Shown: positions 1-9,190, numbered from the stretch's first letter. The stretch is 64,000 nucleotides of DNA from Saccharibacillus sp. JS10 (GCF_024436065.1 NZ_JANFNS010000006.1:99435-163434), one strand, 5' to 3'. A program made the numbers and translations. Notes: generated by a model not told the origin, from the letters alone.

Positions 1-1
1 C

Positions 2-523
2 GGATTCTTCACGTTGATGGCGTATTCGCCTTATGTAATGGAACTTGATGAACATGGACTCGGTTATGTATTCTTCGGTTGGGGTCTGTTGCTTGCGATC
101 ACCTCCGTATTTGTAGCGCCACGTATCCAAAATCGTTTCGGTACAGTGCGTTCGATGGCAGTCATGTTGACTTTGTTCGCTGTCGATTTACTTGCTATGG
201 CAATCGGTACAGTGATGGGAAGCCCAACTACAGTCATTATCTGCGTAATCGTAGCCGGTGCTTTCTTGGGGATTAACAATACGTTGATTACCACAGCAGT
301 CATGGAGTCCGCTCCGGTCGAGCGTTCTACAGCTTCGGCAGCTTACAGCTTTGTACGCTTTATGGGTGGTGCAGTATCGCCTTTCTTGGCAGGTAAACTC
401 GCTGAATGGTTTAATGCAGAAATGCCATTTTATTTCGGTGCTGCGATGGTCGTGATTGGCGTAATCGCGCTGCTCGTTAGACGTCGCCATCTATCCCATA
501 TCGATGAAGCAATCAGTCACTAA
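2..523 (+). CDS. MFS transporter, C-terminal part (5' end outside window)
   Basis: This is the C-terminal part of a major facilitator superfamily transporter; the reading frame is open to the left edge of the window, so the start is missing. About 170 residues are visible, with roughly five hydrophobic membrane segments separated by short loops, including the typical cytoplasmic arginine-containing loop (RIQNRFGTVRS) and a basic C-terminus after the last helix (RRRHLSH). Substrate cannot be told from this half; the family exports drugs or takes up small solutes by proton coupling. It ends 24 bases before a universal stress protein gene on the same strand, so the two are probably co-transcribed. 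Confidence 0.85.
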   Translation, partial: GFFTLMAYSPYVMELDEHGLGYVFFGWGLLLAITSVFVAPRIQNRFGTVRSMAVMLTLFAVDLLAMAIGTVMGSPTTVIICVIVAGAFLGINNTLITTAVMESAPVERSTASAAYSFVRFMGGAVSPFLAGKLAEWFNAEMPFYFGAAMVVIGVIALLVRRRHLSHIDEAISH

Positions 524-547
524 ACGCTAAAAAAGGAGCGGTATATC

Positions 548-967
548 ATGAAGCATATTTTAGTTGCAGTAGACGGTTCGGAAAGTTCACAGCGTGCTTT
601 GGAAGAAGGAATTCAGCTTGGCAATGCGCTTCGCGAGCCTGCTATGCTTACGGCGCTGCATATTGACCGCAACATGCCGATGAATGAACCCGCGCTTGGT
701 TTTGATCCAGAAGCCGAGATCGAAGCGGAAGGAGTGGCATTGTTGGATTCAGTCAAAAAGTCGCTGGAACATTCGGGTTTGAATTATAAGACGGTGATTC
801 GAAAAGGCGATCCGGCACGTGAGATTTGTGAATTTGCTAAGGCGCAATCGGTCGATTTGATCATAGTAGGGACAAAAGGGCAAAGCCTTGCTGCTGAACT
901 GTTACTTGGCAGCGTAAGCCACAAAGTCATTCAACACGCAACTTGCCCGGTCATGAGTATTCGCTAA
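548..967 (+). CDS. Universal stress protein (UspA family), ATP-binding type
   Basis: A 139-residue cytoplasmic universal stress protein, the usual length for a single-domain member. It begins with the family signature strand (MKHILVAVDGSESS) and near the C-terminus has the full nucleotide-binding motif G-x2-G-x9-G-S (starting GTKGQ and ending GSVS), so it should belong to the ATP-binding subgroup. The ATG is preceded by AAAAAAGGAG at good spacing. It follows an MFS transporter gene closely and is followed by a hairpin terminator, which makes the pair a likely operon. The role of such proteins is general stress tolerance; no specific partner can be inferred. Confidence 0.93.
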   Translation: MKHILVAVDGSESSQRALEEGIQLGNALREPAMLTALHIDRNMPMNEPALGFDPEAEIEAEGVALLDSVKKSLEHSGLNYKTVIRKGDPAREICEFAKAQSVDLIIVGTKGQSLAAELLLGSVSHKVIQHATCPVMSIR

Positions 968-992
968 ACATCAATTAAATCTATGATAAACG

Positions 993-1030
993 GAGCATCC
1001 TGGCCTTCAATTGAAGGAAAGGGTGCTTTT
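993..1030 (+). terminator. Rho-independent terminator after usp gene
   Basis: Inverted repeat AGCATCC / GGGTGCT with an inner CCTTC-AATT-GAAGG stem, followed by a T run. It closes the MFS-usp unit. It also argues against the long upstream start possible for the helicase gene, because that start would lie before this hairpin. Confidence 0.8.
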
Positions 1031-1098
1031 TGGCGTTTTGGTCTGGTATGCTTAGAAATGGTGTACGGTTTGTATTTCAATTTGTATTTAAGACCCTT

Positions 1099-1104
1099 TA
1101 TAAT
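1099..1104 (+). promoter_or_regulatory. Likely -10 box (TATAAT) of the DEAD-box helicase gene
   Basis: A perfect TATAAT lies about 70 bases before the chosen start codon at 1175. The -35 region is weak (TTTCAA at 18-base spacing). It would give a leader of roughly 60 bases. Confidence 0.45.
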
Positions 1105-1174
1105 AGGAAAAGGAAAAAGAACGAGTGATCAGCTGCATTCATACGCAATTACATTTAAAGGTGGATATAACGAA

Positions 1175-2617
1175 ATGACAAAAGAGATCGAACAATTTTC
1201 ACAGCTAGGGATCGGCGGAGCGCTGACCGCTGAGTTGCTTCAATATGGAATCGAAAAACCAAGCCCGATTCAAGCCGAAGCGATTCCGCCTATTTTGGAA
1301 GGACGCGACGTTTTGGCGCAATCCCAGACGGGTACAGGAAAGACACTATGCTATCTACTGCCGTTACTTCAAAAGATCGACGCGGATAAAAAAGAAAGCC
1401 AAGTGCTCGTTATCGCACCAACGCAAGAATTGGCGATGCAGATCGTACGCGAAGGCGAAAAATACGGGGCTCCGCTCGGTATCGGTACGATTGGCTTGAT
1501 CGGCGGCGCTTCGGCATCTCGCCAAGTCGAAAAATTGCGTCAGCGTCCGCATCTGGTTGTCGGAACGCCGGGACGACTGCGCGAACTTCTGTCTACTCGC
1601 AAATTGAAACTCCATGAAGTCCGCACCATCGTACTGGACGAAGCGGATCAAATTTTCCAAATGGGCGGAGCGGACGATGTACGTTCTTTGCTCAAAGGCG
1701 CGCTTCGCGATCGTCAGTTGATCTTCTTGTCCGCGACGCTTGGACGCGATGTACGAAGTCTGGCTGAACGCGAAATGAGGGACGCGGTCGATGTCGGGAT
1801 CGAACCGGAGCAAAAGTTGGCGAAATTAACGCAACATCTGTATTTCGTATGCCAACAGCGTGATCGGATCGATACGCTGCGCCGCGTGGTACGCCATTAC
1901 AATCCGCAGCGAGTGATCGTATTCGTGAATCAGACCGATACGATTGCCGAAGTCGAAGCGAAATTAAATCATTTGGGGCTTGAAGCGCGCACGTTGTACG
2001 GCGATTCGGACAAAGTAACGCGCGCGACGGTATTGTCGCAATTTCGTTCGGGGAAATTCCGTTTGTTAGTCGCAACAGACGTTGCGGCGCGTGGTCTCGA
2101 TATTCCGGGGCTTGAACTTGTGGTACACCTTGATCCAGCGGCGGATTCGGAGCATTACGTACACCGTGCAGGGCGTACCGGTCGTATGGGACGCAAAGGC
2201 TTATCCGTCTCGATCGTTACAGATCGTCAAGCTTTTATCATGCGCAAATTCTCGCGTGAATTGGATACCGAAATCGTAGAACGCGCCTTGTACGAAGGGG
2301 CTGTACTGTCGCCGGAAGAAGCAGACGAGCGCCGCGCAGGCGCATCTCGCCGCACTCCGAAAAAGCCAAGTTCCGATTCGGCAAAAGGACGCAGCGATTC
2401 CAAAAGCGCGACTCGCTCGGTTTCTTCAGGTTTTGCTGCACCGAGTGAAGGAGACAGTGGAACGACTTCGCGTTCAGCTGATCCAAAGCGCGCTCAATCG
2501 GCTAAACCTGCGGCACCTGTGGGTCGCGGTCCGAAAAAAGGCAAAAAACAGCCGAACAAAGATAAAGGCGCACCGAAATGGCTCAAAGATAAGCGGTCTT
2601 CGCAAGACCCTTCATAA
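1175..2617 (+). CDS. DEAD-box ATP-dependent RNA helicase
   Basis: ATP-dependent RNA helicase of the DEAD-box family, about 480 residues. All motifs are visible: the Q motif (GIEKPSPIQ near residue 25), Walker A (SQTGTGKT near 50), PTRELA-like PTQELA, GG, TPGR, LDEAD, SAT, then in the second RecA domain VATDVAARGLDI and HRAGRTGR. After about residue 390 comes a Ser/Lys/Arg-rich low-complexity tail, as in cold-shock helicases that bind rRNA or the degradosome. I chose the ATG at 1175 because it follows AAAGGTGG by ten bases and a TATAAT; an in-frame extension back to 983 would begin inside the preceding terminator. It probably unwinds structured RNA during ribosome assembly or RNA decay. Confidence 0.95.
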   Translation: MTKEIEQFSQLGIGGALTAELLQYGIEKPSPIQAEAIPPILEGRDVLAQSQTGTGKTLCYLLPLLQKIDADKKESQVLVIAPTQELAMQIVREGEKYGAPLGIGTIGLIGGASASRQVEKLRQRPHLVVGTPGRLRELLSTRKLKLHEVRTIVLDEADQIFQMGGADDVRSLLKGALRDRQLIFLSATLGRDVRSLAEREMRDAVDVGIEPEQKLAKLTQHLYFVCQQRDRIDTLRRVVRHYNPQRVIVFVNQTDTIAEVEAKLNHLGLEARTLYGDSDKVTRATVLSQFRSGKFRLLVATDVAARGLDIPGLELVVHLDPAADSEHYVHRAGRTGRMGRKGLSVSIVTDRQAFIMRKFSRELDTEIVERALYEGAVLSPEEADERRAGASRRTPKKPSSDSAKGRSDSKSATRSVSSGFAAPSEGDSGTTSRSADPKRAQSAKPAAPVGRGPKKGKKQPNKDKGAPKWLKDKRSSQDPS

Positions 2618-2665
2618 ATTCATCATCAGATGTTCAGTAGGAACGGGTAGGAGAGGTGAAGCAGT

Positions 2666-3427
2666 ATGAGTGAACAAGCAATGTTGAAGATAGGAAACTT
2701 AACGGGCGGCTATAGCGTGAACAAGCCCGTTTTGCATAATGTCGATTTTGAAGTGGCTCCGGGCGAGATGGTCGGTCTGATCGGTCTTAACGGTGCAGGC
2801 AAAAGTACAACGATGAAGCATATTCTAGGGCTGATGTCTCCTCGCGAAGGCGAAGTGCGTATCAATGGTGCGCTGCTTAAAGATGATGCAAGCAGCTATC
2901 GTTCGTCGCTCGCTTTTGTCCCGGAAGCCCCGGTATTATACGAAGAACTGACGGTACGCGAGCATCTGGAATTTACAGCGCGCGCTTACGGCGTCGATCA
3001 TGCGGTCTTCGATGAGCGAGCAGAGCGTCTGCTTAAACTCTTTTACATGAAAGACAAAGAGCATAGCCTTTCTTCGCATTTATCCAAAGGGATGAAGCAA
3101 AAGGTCATGATCATGAGTGCTTTTATCGCCAGACCGCCGCTATATGTGATCGACGAGCCGTTTCTTGGTCTTGATCCGCTTGGGATTCGCGATTTGCTGG
3201 AATTCATGGTGGAAGTGAACCGCGAAGGGGCTTCGATCTTGCTCAGCTCGCATATTTTGTCTACGATCGAAAACTACTGCAATCGCTTTGTGATTTTGCA
3301 TAAAGGCCGCATTATCGTACAGGGAACTTTGGAAGATATTCGCCTTTTCGCTAATATGCCAGGTGCTTCGCTGGAAGATATGTTCGACCGATTGGTTCGA
3401 GCCGAAGGTGCAGGAGGCATTCAATGA
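2666..3427 (+). CDS. ecsA: ABC transporter ATP-binding protein EcsA
   Basis: ATP-binding subunit of the Ecs ABC transporter, 253 residues. Walker A is GLNGAGKST, the signature is the divergent LSKGMKQKV typical of EcsA rather than LSGGQ, Walker B is YVIDEPFLGLDP and the H-loop is SSHIL. The gene overlaps the permease gene ecsB by four bases (ATGA), which shows a coupled operon. A Shine-Dalgarno AGAGGTGA precedes the ATG. In Bacillus the Ecs transporter affects protein secretion, competence and the intramembrane protease RasP; its substrate is not settled. Confidence 0.93.
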   Translation: MSEQAMLKIGNLTGGYSVNKPVLHNVDFEVAPGEMVGLIGLNGAGKSTTMKHILGLMSPREGEVRINGALLKDDASSYRSSLAFVPEAPVLYEELTVREHLEFTARAYGVDHAVFDERAERLLKLFYMKDKEHSLSSHLSKGMKQKVMIMSAFIARPPLYVIDEPFLGLDPLGIRDLLEFMVEVNREGASILLSSHILSTIENYCNRFVILHKGRIIVQGTLEDIRLFANMPGASLEDMFDRLVRAEGAGGIQ

Positions 3428-4725
3428 GCCGCGAAGCGCAGCAAGAGCGCCAAAATTCGGGCTTGCCGTGGACGCCGGGAGTTGTGGCTCCGATGACTGC
3501 CGAAGGCATGGTGGCGATGCGGAATAAGCGGCGTTCGATCTTTCTGGGTCGGATCTTGCCGTATATGCCTTACATTATCCAAAGCGGGCTTGCGGTATCG
3601 GTATTATTGCTGCTGATTTTGTTCTCGGCATGGTATACGTCGATCTTGCAAAATACGCCAGCCGATCTGCCGATTCAATGGGTGCTTCCGCTGCTGTTAT
3701 TCCCGCTAGCGGCTTGGAGTAGTTTCCGTACGTATCTGCAAGCGGCAGATACCGTGTTTTTATTGCCGCTCGAAACGCAAATGAACGCTTATTTTGCGCC
3801 GGCTTGGCGAGCAGGCGTTGTCGGCAAGCAATTGGTGACGTGGTTGGTCTTGCTTGTAGGATGGCCAATCTATATTCGAGTACTTCCGGATCAGCATCAA
3901 AATCTATGGTTAAGCTTGGTTTTGTTATTGGTACTCAAATTAGTCTTTGCTTATGGCGCTTGGCAAGAGTATCGCACGGTGTCGGCTCGTTATTCCGATC
4001 TATTGGTATGGATTCGCTGGATCGGATCGGCGGTTGTCCTATTCGCATGGTTTGGATTGCCGCTGTTATGGGCGGGCATCATTTTGGTTGTCGTGGTTGC
4101 GATATACTTAGGTGCCGTTCAATTCCCTGCTAAACATCGTGTGCCGTGGGAACGATTGATTGCCGTTGAACGGGCACAAGCTGGACGGGCAATGCGGATG
4201 CTCGGCTGGTTCGTCGATGTGCCGACGCAAGACCCGCGTGTATATCGCCGTCGGTATTTATCCGGTGTCGGTCGATCGATTCCGTGGAAACCCGAAGATG
4301 CGTATCGCTTTTTGCTCACGCGTTCGTTTATTCGCGGTGATCTGCTAGGGATGGTCGCAAGGCTTGCCGTAGTGGGATTTGTATTGCTGCTGCTGGCGAG
4401 AGAATCGTGGCTGGGTATCGCGTTGCTTCTCTTGTTTACCTTCATGATCGGCATGCAGCTTAACGGATTGCGCCGAACTCACGCCGATTCGCTCTGGCTG
4501 GCACTTTATCCGATTCCCGAAGATTCACGCGTACGTGCAGGGCTTCATCTGATGCTTCGCGTACTATTGATTTCTTCGGTATTTATGTGGTTGCCGTTCC
4601 TGCTCACGTTGCCGTCCGATCCGCTGCTTGCAATCGGCGCGCTTGCCGGAGCTTTGGTCTTGTCATGGCTGCTGCGCAATTCCGCGAGTCGGAAATGGAG
4701 AAAGCTAGAAGGCGAAGACGATTGA
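3424..4725 (+). CDS. ecsB: ABC transporter permease EcsB
   Basis: Membrane partner of EcsA, 433 residues, with a basic N-terminal region (AMRNKRRSIFLG) followed by a series of hydrophobic helices arranged in pairs near residues 45-100, 130-180, 195-225, 300-340 and 375-420. The length and the position directly after ecsA with a 4-base overlap fit EcsB. It ends convergently against an aminotransferase gene, with a shared terminator between the two. EcsB forms the membrane channel of the complex; no other genes of the Bacillus ecs operon (ecsC) are present here. Confidence 0.9.
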   Translation: MSREAQQERQNSGLPWTPGVVAPMTAEGMVAMRNKRRSIFLGRILPYMPYIIQSGLAVSVLLLLILFSAWYTSILQNTPADLPIQWVLPLLLFPLAAWSSFRTYLQAADTVFLLPLETQMNAYFAPAWRAGVVGKQLVTWLVLLVGWPIYIRVLPDQHQNLWLSLVLLLVLKLVFAYGAWQEYRTVSARYSDLLVWIRWIGSAVVLFAWFGLPLLWAGIILVVVVAIYLGAVQFPAKHRVPWERLIAVERAQAGRAMRMLGWFVDVPTQDPRVYRRRYLSGVGRSIPWKPEDAYRFLLTRSFIRGDLLGMVARLAVVGFVLLLLARESWLGIALLLLFTFMIGMQLNGLRRTHADSLWLALYPIPEDSRVRAGLHLMLRVLLISSVFMWLPFLLTLPSDPLLAIGALAGALVLSWLLRNSASRKWRKLEGEDD

Positions 4726-4751
4726 TCGTGAGATTTATGTACATGGATAAC

Positions 4752-4790
4752 AAAAAGACAAACCCGCCGGAATAGCAGGTTTGTCTTTTT
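4752..4790. terminator. Bidirectional terminator between ecsB and aminotransferase
   Basis: AAAAAGACAAACC pairs with GGTTTGTCTTTTT around a short loop; A-run and T-run on both sides make it work in both directions for the two convergent genes. Confidence 0.85.
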
Positions 4791-4817
4791 TCTTTATGCC
4801 TAAAAAGCTAAATTCTT

Positions 4818-6119
4818 TTACGATCCTTGTACTTCTTTCGCGCCTTTGTACACCAGATCGAATAGATCTTCCAAGTTTTCTTCTGCGATGCAAGAGAAAG
4901 CGATACGCAGATCCGTTTCTCCAAGAGCAATCGTACCGACTCCGTATTCGCGCAGCAAATGCTGACGCAGCTGTTCGGCAGGGATGCCTTCGTTCAGCTT
5001 CAAGCACATAAAGTACCCGGAGTTAAACGGATAGTATGTCCATACGCCTTCGTATTTGCCGCTGTTCAGCAAGTCTTTGACTTTGTTAGCGCGACCTTTC
5101 ATGATGACGAACTTTTCATGTTTTTGTGCTTCGAACTCGGAAGCTTTGAGCGCTTCGAGTACGAACGTCTGAGACGGATGAGGACCGCTAGAGATGGTGG
5201 CACGAATGATGCCCATCGTTTTTTGTTCCAGACCGCTCAAAATATCTGCGTTATCCGAAGCGAAAGTGATAAAGCCTACGCGGAAGCCCCATACAAATTC
5301 TTCTTTGGTTGCGCCGTCGATTTTGATCGGCAAAATACGCGGATGCAAATCCGCAAGTTTGCCAAACAACGACTCATGCAGCGAATCTTCGAAAAACAGT
5401 CCAAAATAAGCATCGTCGGTCACGACAACCAGATTAATTCCGGCTTCGGCGGCTTCCAACAAAACGCTAATAATTTGATTGCCTTCTTCGACGCTTGGCG
5501 TATAACCGGTTGGGTTATTAGGGAAGTTCAGCGGTACAATCGCTTTGCCTGCTTCTTTTTGCGCGAATAGCGCATTACGGAAAGCATCGGCGTTAAACTT
5601 CATGTCTGCGGTGAACAGTTCGTAATTGACGATAGTCGCACCGCGGCGGATACCGAAAGTCAATTCGTAGTTTTCCCAGTTTTTATCTGGATACACCACC
5701 GCATCACCAGCGTCTGCGAACAGATCGGCTACGATGCTCAGACCGTGCGTAAGTGCATTGGTCGCGATCGGATTGCCAAATGCTTTGTTTTCAAGTGAAG
5801 GATTCTCACGAATCATTTTTTCGCGCCAAGCCGCGCGAAGTTCCGGTTTGCCCGCAGGCGGCGCATAGCCGTACAAATCTTTTGGGTTATACGCTGAAAG
5901 TTTATCTTGGATCACGTTCAAGTGCATCGGTCCGCCGTTTTCGGTTGCGATCCCGATCGTTGCGTTATATGTCTTGGCGTGTGCCGTCGCTTCCGCGGAC
6001 TGACTCAAGATGCCTTCTTTCGGAAAATAAATCTCCCGTCCAAGTCCCGATAGCATATCGTAGACATGCTCATTTCCTGCTTTGATCTTATCGTTCCATT
6101 GTTCAGCCATTGGATTCAT
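4818..6119 (-). CDS. Class I/II aminotransferase (PLP-dependent)
   Basis: Pyridoxal-phosphate aminotransferase of fold type I, 433 residues. Visible landmarks are GYAPPAGKPELR in the N-terminal substrate region, NFPNNPTGY (the conserved Asn that contacts PLP), VVTDDAYFGLF (Asp-x-x-Tyr pair contacting the cofactor) and GATKEEFVWGFRVGF, which holds the Schiff-base lysine and the downstream arginine. The family acts on aromatic or aspartate-type amino acids; the substrate cannot be fixed from sequence. The ATG at 6119 has only a distant GAAGGA; a second ATG three codons in is possible. It stands alone, convergent with ecsAB. Confidence 0.88.
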   Translation of the reverse strand: MNPMAEQWNDKIKAGNEHVYDMLSGLGREIYFPKEGILSQSAEATAHAKTYNATIGIATENGGPMHLNVIQDKLSAYNPKDLYGYAPPAGKPELRAAWREKMIRENPSLENKAFGNPIATNALTHGLSIVADLFADAGDAVVYPDKNWENYELTFGIRRGATIVNYELFTADMKFNADAFRNALFAQKEAGKAIVPLNFPNNPTGYTPSVEEGNQIISVLLEAAEAGINLVVVTDDAYFGLFFEDSLHESLFGKLADLHPRILPIKIDGATKEEFVWGFRVGFITFASDNADILSGLEQKTMGIIRATISSGPHPSQTFVLEALKASEFEAQKHEKFVIMKGRANKVKDLLNSGKYEGVWTYYPFNSGYFMCLKLNEGIPAEQLRQHLLREYGVGTIALGETDLRIAFSCIAEENLEDLFDLVYKGAKEVQGS

Positions 6120-6350
6120 TATGCGACTTCATCCTTCCAAACAGAATTGCGTCAATTATAGCATTCTCCTTACATGGCGTCACGGGGCAAGCTTGTATTT
6201 TTTAACGAATTCCGTCGGATATGGCGCTTTTTTGTCTGAACGCAAGATCGCTTCCGCTATACCAAAACGTGTAGAATGACTATAGAAGATGTCGTTGTGA
6301 TAAAAAATATTGGATGCGCGTAGATATTCGAATCGAGAGGAGCTTAACAT

Positions 6351-6833
6351 ATGGGCATGATCGGCTATTTGCAACAAGTCTCTCCAGAACTTTTGAATGC
6401 GTTGATTCAAGGTGAACGGGATATTCATGAATACCTTTTTGATCAGGAAAAAGGCGAAGAACTCGATCTGGACAAAGCTTGGCATGGTCTACATTATTTG
6501 CTTTGCGGCGATGCGTTTCAAGGCGAACTTCCTCTATTTAATGCTTTGATGGGCGGTAGACCGATTAACGAACACGAAACCGAAGATATTATCGTACGTT
6601 ATTTGACTGTAGAAGAAGTAGCCGAAGTATCGAACGCATTGACGCAGATCGGACAAGCTGAACTCAAGCAAGCTTTTGAGCCCGATCAAATGAATGAAGC
6701 GGGAGTTTATCCTTCTTCGGATTGGAACGAAGACGGTGAGTTGGATTATTTGCTAGCGTACTACGAACCTTTGAAGACTTATTATCAACAAGCGGCGGTA
6801 AAAGGCGAAGGGATGTTACTTTACGTTTCTTAA
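6351..6833 (+). CDS. DUF1877 family protein (YfbM-like)
   Basis: A 160-residue cytoplasmic protein resembling the DUF1877 / YfbM family, which starts with a short MGMIGYLQQVS segment and has the pattern KAWHGLHYLLCGDA in the middle, followed by YLTVEEVAEVSNAL. The biochemical role of this family is unknown. AGAGGAG precedes the ATG by a good distance. It is followed after 25 bases by an ADP-ribosylglycohydrolase gene on the same strand, so a shared transcript is likely, and the pair may share a function around ADP-ribosyl groups; that link is inference only. Confidence 0.85.
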   Translation: MGMIGYLQQVSPELLNALIQGERDIHEYLFDQEKGEELDLDKAWHGLHYLLCGDAFQGELPLFNALMGGRPINEHETEDIIVRYLTVEEVAEVSNALTQIGQAELKQAFEPDQMNEAGVYPSSDWNEDGELDYLLAYYEPLKTYYQQAAVKGEGMLLYVS

Positions 6834-6858
6834 TCAATAAATCTCAACAGGAGGGCTT

Positions 6859-7830
6859 ATGGATCATTTGAACGAAGAAAAAAATAGGGAGCGTCTACGC
6901 GGTGGGCTACTTGGTCTGACCGTGGCGGATGCGTTAGGCGTTCCGGTCGAGTTTCGCACACGAAGTGTGTTGGATCAAAATCCGGTTACGGAAATGTTCG
7001 GTTACGGGACGTATAATCAACCGCCCGGCACTTGGTCGGACGACAGTACGATGACATGGTGTACGGTGGAAAGCCTAGCGCTGCAACACCAATGCGATAC
7101 CGAAGATATGGCAGGTCGTTTTGTACGTTGGCTGACCAAAGGCTATATGACGCCGCATAATGAGCTGTTCGATATTGGCAATGCGACGCGAGAAGCACTG
7201 GAGCGATATCGGACAGAAGCGGTATGGGCGAAATTCGCAGGGCTAACGAGTGAATTTTCTAACGGAAACGGTTCGTTGATGCGTATCCTTCCGGTTGCTT
7301 TTTATGTACAAGATCGAGAACCGGCAGAACGTGACCGAATCGTGAGCGAAGTCTCGTCGATTACCCATCGTCATCCGAGGTCGATATTGGCGTGTCAGAT
7401 TTATGTGGAAATCGCGCTTCGTCTGCTACGTGGAGATTCTGCCGATCAAGCTTACCGGTTAGGTATAGAGAAGATTGGCGCGCGTCATCGCGATCATGCG
7501 GAGTGGGGAGCTTTTACCCGCATTTGGGACGGTGGATTGGCTTCGCTGAAGCGTGACGAGATTCGTTCGAGCGGTTACGTGGTCGATACGCTGGAAGCTT
7601 CGTTATGGTGTATGCTTACGACTTCGACTTACGCTGAATCGGTATTGAAAGCTGTGAATTTAGGCGAAGATACGGATACGACGGCAGCGGTAACTGGAGG
7701 ATTGACCGGGATTTTGTATGGAGAATCGTCGATCCCAACAGAATGGTTGTCGCAAATTGTAAAGGTAGACGAACTTCGGGAATTAACGGCTCAATTTGAA
7801 AAAACACTCAAATCATCCAGTGCTTCATAG
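6859..7830 (+). CDS. ADP-ribosylglycohydrolase family protein
   Basis: DraG/ARH-type ADP-ribosylglycohydrolase, 323 residues. Family motifs are clear: GLLGLTVADALGVPVEF at the N-terminus, GTWSDDSTM (the metal-binding Asp cluster), GNGSLMRILPVA, THRHPRS in the middle and GEDTDTTAAVTGGLTG near the C-terminus, which supplies the second pair of metal-binding Asp. It should hydrolyse ADP-ribose from a protein, nucleic acid or small molecule. A strong AGGAGGG sits six bases before the ATG. It follows a DUF1877 gene. No ADP-ribosyltransferase gene is visible nearby, so its substrate is open. Confidence 0.93.
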   Translation: MDHLNEEKNRERLRGGLLGLTVADALGVPVEFRTRSVLDQNPVTEMFGYGTYNQPPGTWSDDSTMTWCTVESLALQHQCDTEDMAGRFVRWLTKGYMTPHNELFDIGNATREALERYRTEAVWAKFAGLTSEFSNGNGSLMRILPVAFYVQDREPAERDRIVSEVSSITHRHPRSILACQIYVEIALRLLRGDSADQAYRLGIEKIGARHRDHAEWGAFTRIWDGGLASLKRDEIRSSGYVVDTLEASLWCMLTTSTYAESVLKAVNLGEDTDTTAAVTGGLTGILYGESSIPTEWLSQIVKVDELRELTAQFEKTLKSSSAS

Positions 7831-7857
7831 GCGTTGATCTGAGAAAATGAATAAGAT

Positions 7858-7895
7858 AAAAAGGGTACAAACGATATATCGTTTGTGCCCTTTTT
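7858..7895. terminator. Bidirectional terminator
   Basis: Nearly perfect stem AAAAAGGGTACAAACGAT / ATCGTTTGTGCCCTTTTT with almost no loop, between the convergent ADP-ribosylglycohydrolase and MurG genes. Confidence 0.85.
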
Positions 7896-7932
7896 GCGTA
7901 TTTATCGAGTTTCTTCACGATGATGACTTGGA

Positions 7933-9012
7933 TTAACCCGCGACTTTTGCGATTTGTTGAAGCAACAATGCCAAAGGATCGCTTTCTTCCGCAGCGCGCA
8001 TCCGTGCAATATATCGATTGCGTTTGCTGTACAGTTCTTCAAGCTTGGCGACGAATCGTTCATTGTCCCAATAATCTTCGTCGATCATTTCTGCGTAGCC
8101 TGCACGAACGAATGATTCTGCGTTCAAAATCTGGTCGCCGCGACTTTGTTTTCTGCCAAGCGGGCATAATAGCATTGGCTTGCCTAATGCCAAATATTCG
8201 AAAATCGCATTCGATCCAGCGCGGCTGAATACGAGGTCAGTAGCGGCTAAAATGTCTGCCATTCCTTCGTTCACATATTCGAACTGCCGATAGCCGCTGC
8301 GATCATGGAGTGAGTCGTCCAGCCCGTTTTTGCCGCATAAATGTACGATATCGAATCTTTCTGTCAGTGCATCTAAGTTGCGGCGCAAATGAGCATTGAG
8401 TGCACGCGAACCGAGGCTGCCGCCTGCGGCGAGCAAGATCGGTTTTTCTCCATCAAAGCCCAATTGCATAAGCCCTCTAGCTGCATCGCCTTCTTTTAAC
8501 TCAGGACGAACGACCGATCCGATCTGCACCGCTTTATCTGTTTTGATCGCGGTTGCCGTCTCTGGGAATGTTGTACACAAAGCCGAAGCGAAAGGCAATG
8601 CTAGTTTGTTCGCAAGACCCGGCGAATAATCCGATTCATGAATCAATGCCGGAACACGGTTCATCCATGCGCCGAGTACAACGGGAACAGAGACAAAGCC
8701 GCCTTTGGAGAACACGACAGCAGGTTTCAAACGGCGAATAAGCTTACTCGATTGCCCGACTCCTTTTAAAATACGAAAAGGATCGGAAAAATTTTGCAAA
8801 GAAAAATAACGCCGCAGCTTTCCTGTGGCGATCGCATGATAAGAAACACCGGGCAACCCTTCGACAAGTTCTTTTTCGATGCCGGTTTCTGAGCCGATAT
8901 AATCGATTGCCCAACCTTGCTCGCGAAGCTGTGGGATCAAAGCCAGATTGACCGAGACATGCCCGGCTGAACCGCCCCCCGTTAAAACGATACGTTTTGC
9001 TATAGAAGACAT
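7933..9012 (-). CDS. murG: MurG-like UDP-GlcNAc:lipid I N-acetylglucosaminyltransferase
   Basis: GT28-family glycosyltransferase of about 359 residues that should add GlcNAc from UDP-GlcNAc to lipid I at the inner membrane face, giving lipid II. The N-terminal glycine loop (VLTGGGSAGHVSVN), FSKGGFVSVPVVL, IHESD and the C-terminal nucleotide-sugar loop (FSRAGSNAIFEYLALGKP) are present. The overall pattern (GKLRRYFSLQNFSDPFR) is of the clostridial MurG subtype. I chose the ATG at 9012, preceded by AAAGGGGAG, over an upstream in-frame start. It is not in a dcw cluster, so it may be the only MurG, relocated, or a second copy; that needs the rest of the genome. Confidence 0.88.
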   Translation of the reverse strand: MSSIAKRIVLTGGGSAGHVSVNLALIPQLREQGWAIDYIGSETGIEKELVEGLPGVSYHAIATGKLRRYFSLQNFSDPFRILKGVGQSSKLIRRLKPAVVFSKGGFVSVPVVLGAWMNRVPALIHESDYSPGLANKLALPFASALCTTFPETATAIKTDKAVQIGSVVRPELKEGDAARGLMQLGFDGEKPILLAAGGSLGSRALNAHLRRNLDALTERFDIVHLCGKNGLDDSLHDRSGYRQFEYVNEGMADILAATDLVFSRAGSNAIFEYLALGKPMLLCPLGRKQSRGDQILNAESFVRAGYAEMIDEDYWDNERFVAKLEELYSKRNRYIARMRAAEESDPLALLLQQIAKVAG

Positions 9013-9132
9013 GAGTGTGGAACTCCCCTTTAGATTAAAGCTAACATTGCATGCAAGTTCTATTGTACGACCGTAGGCGGTAAAAACCAAGAGGATGTGC
9101 TTAAATCGGAGAATAAATGAATAGATTCGTGT

Positions 9133-9173
9133 AAAAAAAGCGCAAGCCTCAAATGTATTGGGGCATACGCTTT
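9133..9173 (-). terminator. Terminator of the first PQQ-type dehydrogenase gene
   Basis: On the minus strand an AAAGCG/CGCTTT stem continues into GCCCCA/TGAGGC and is followed by seven T. It lies just after the stop codon at 9191. Confidence 0.75.
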
Positions 9174-9190
9174 GTGGTATGAAATTCGTA

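Noticed and set aside
983..1174. N-terminal extension of the DEAD-box helicase
   Set aside because: It would start before the terminator hairpin of the previous gene and lacks a binding site, whereas AAAGGTGG precedes the ATG at 1175.
4959..5570. 203-codon open frame opposite the aminotransferase
   Set aside because: Antisense shadow of a well-supported gene; no ribosome binding site and no recognisable domain.
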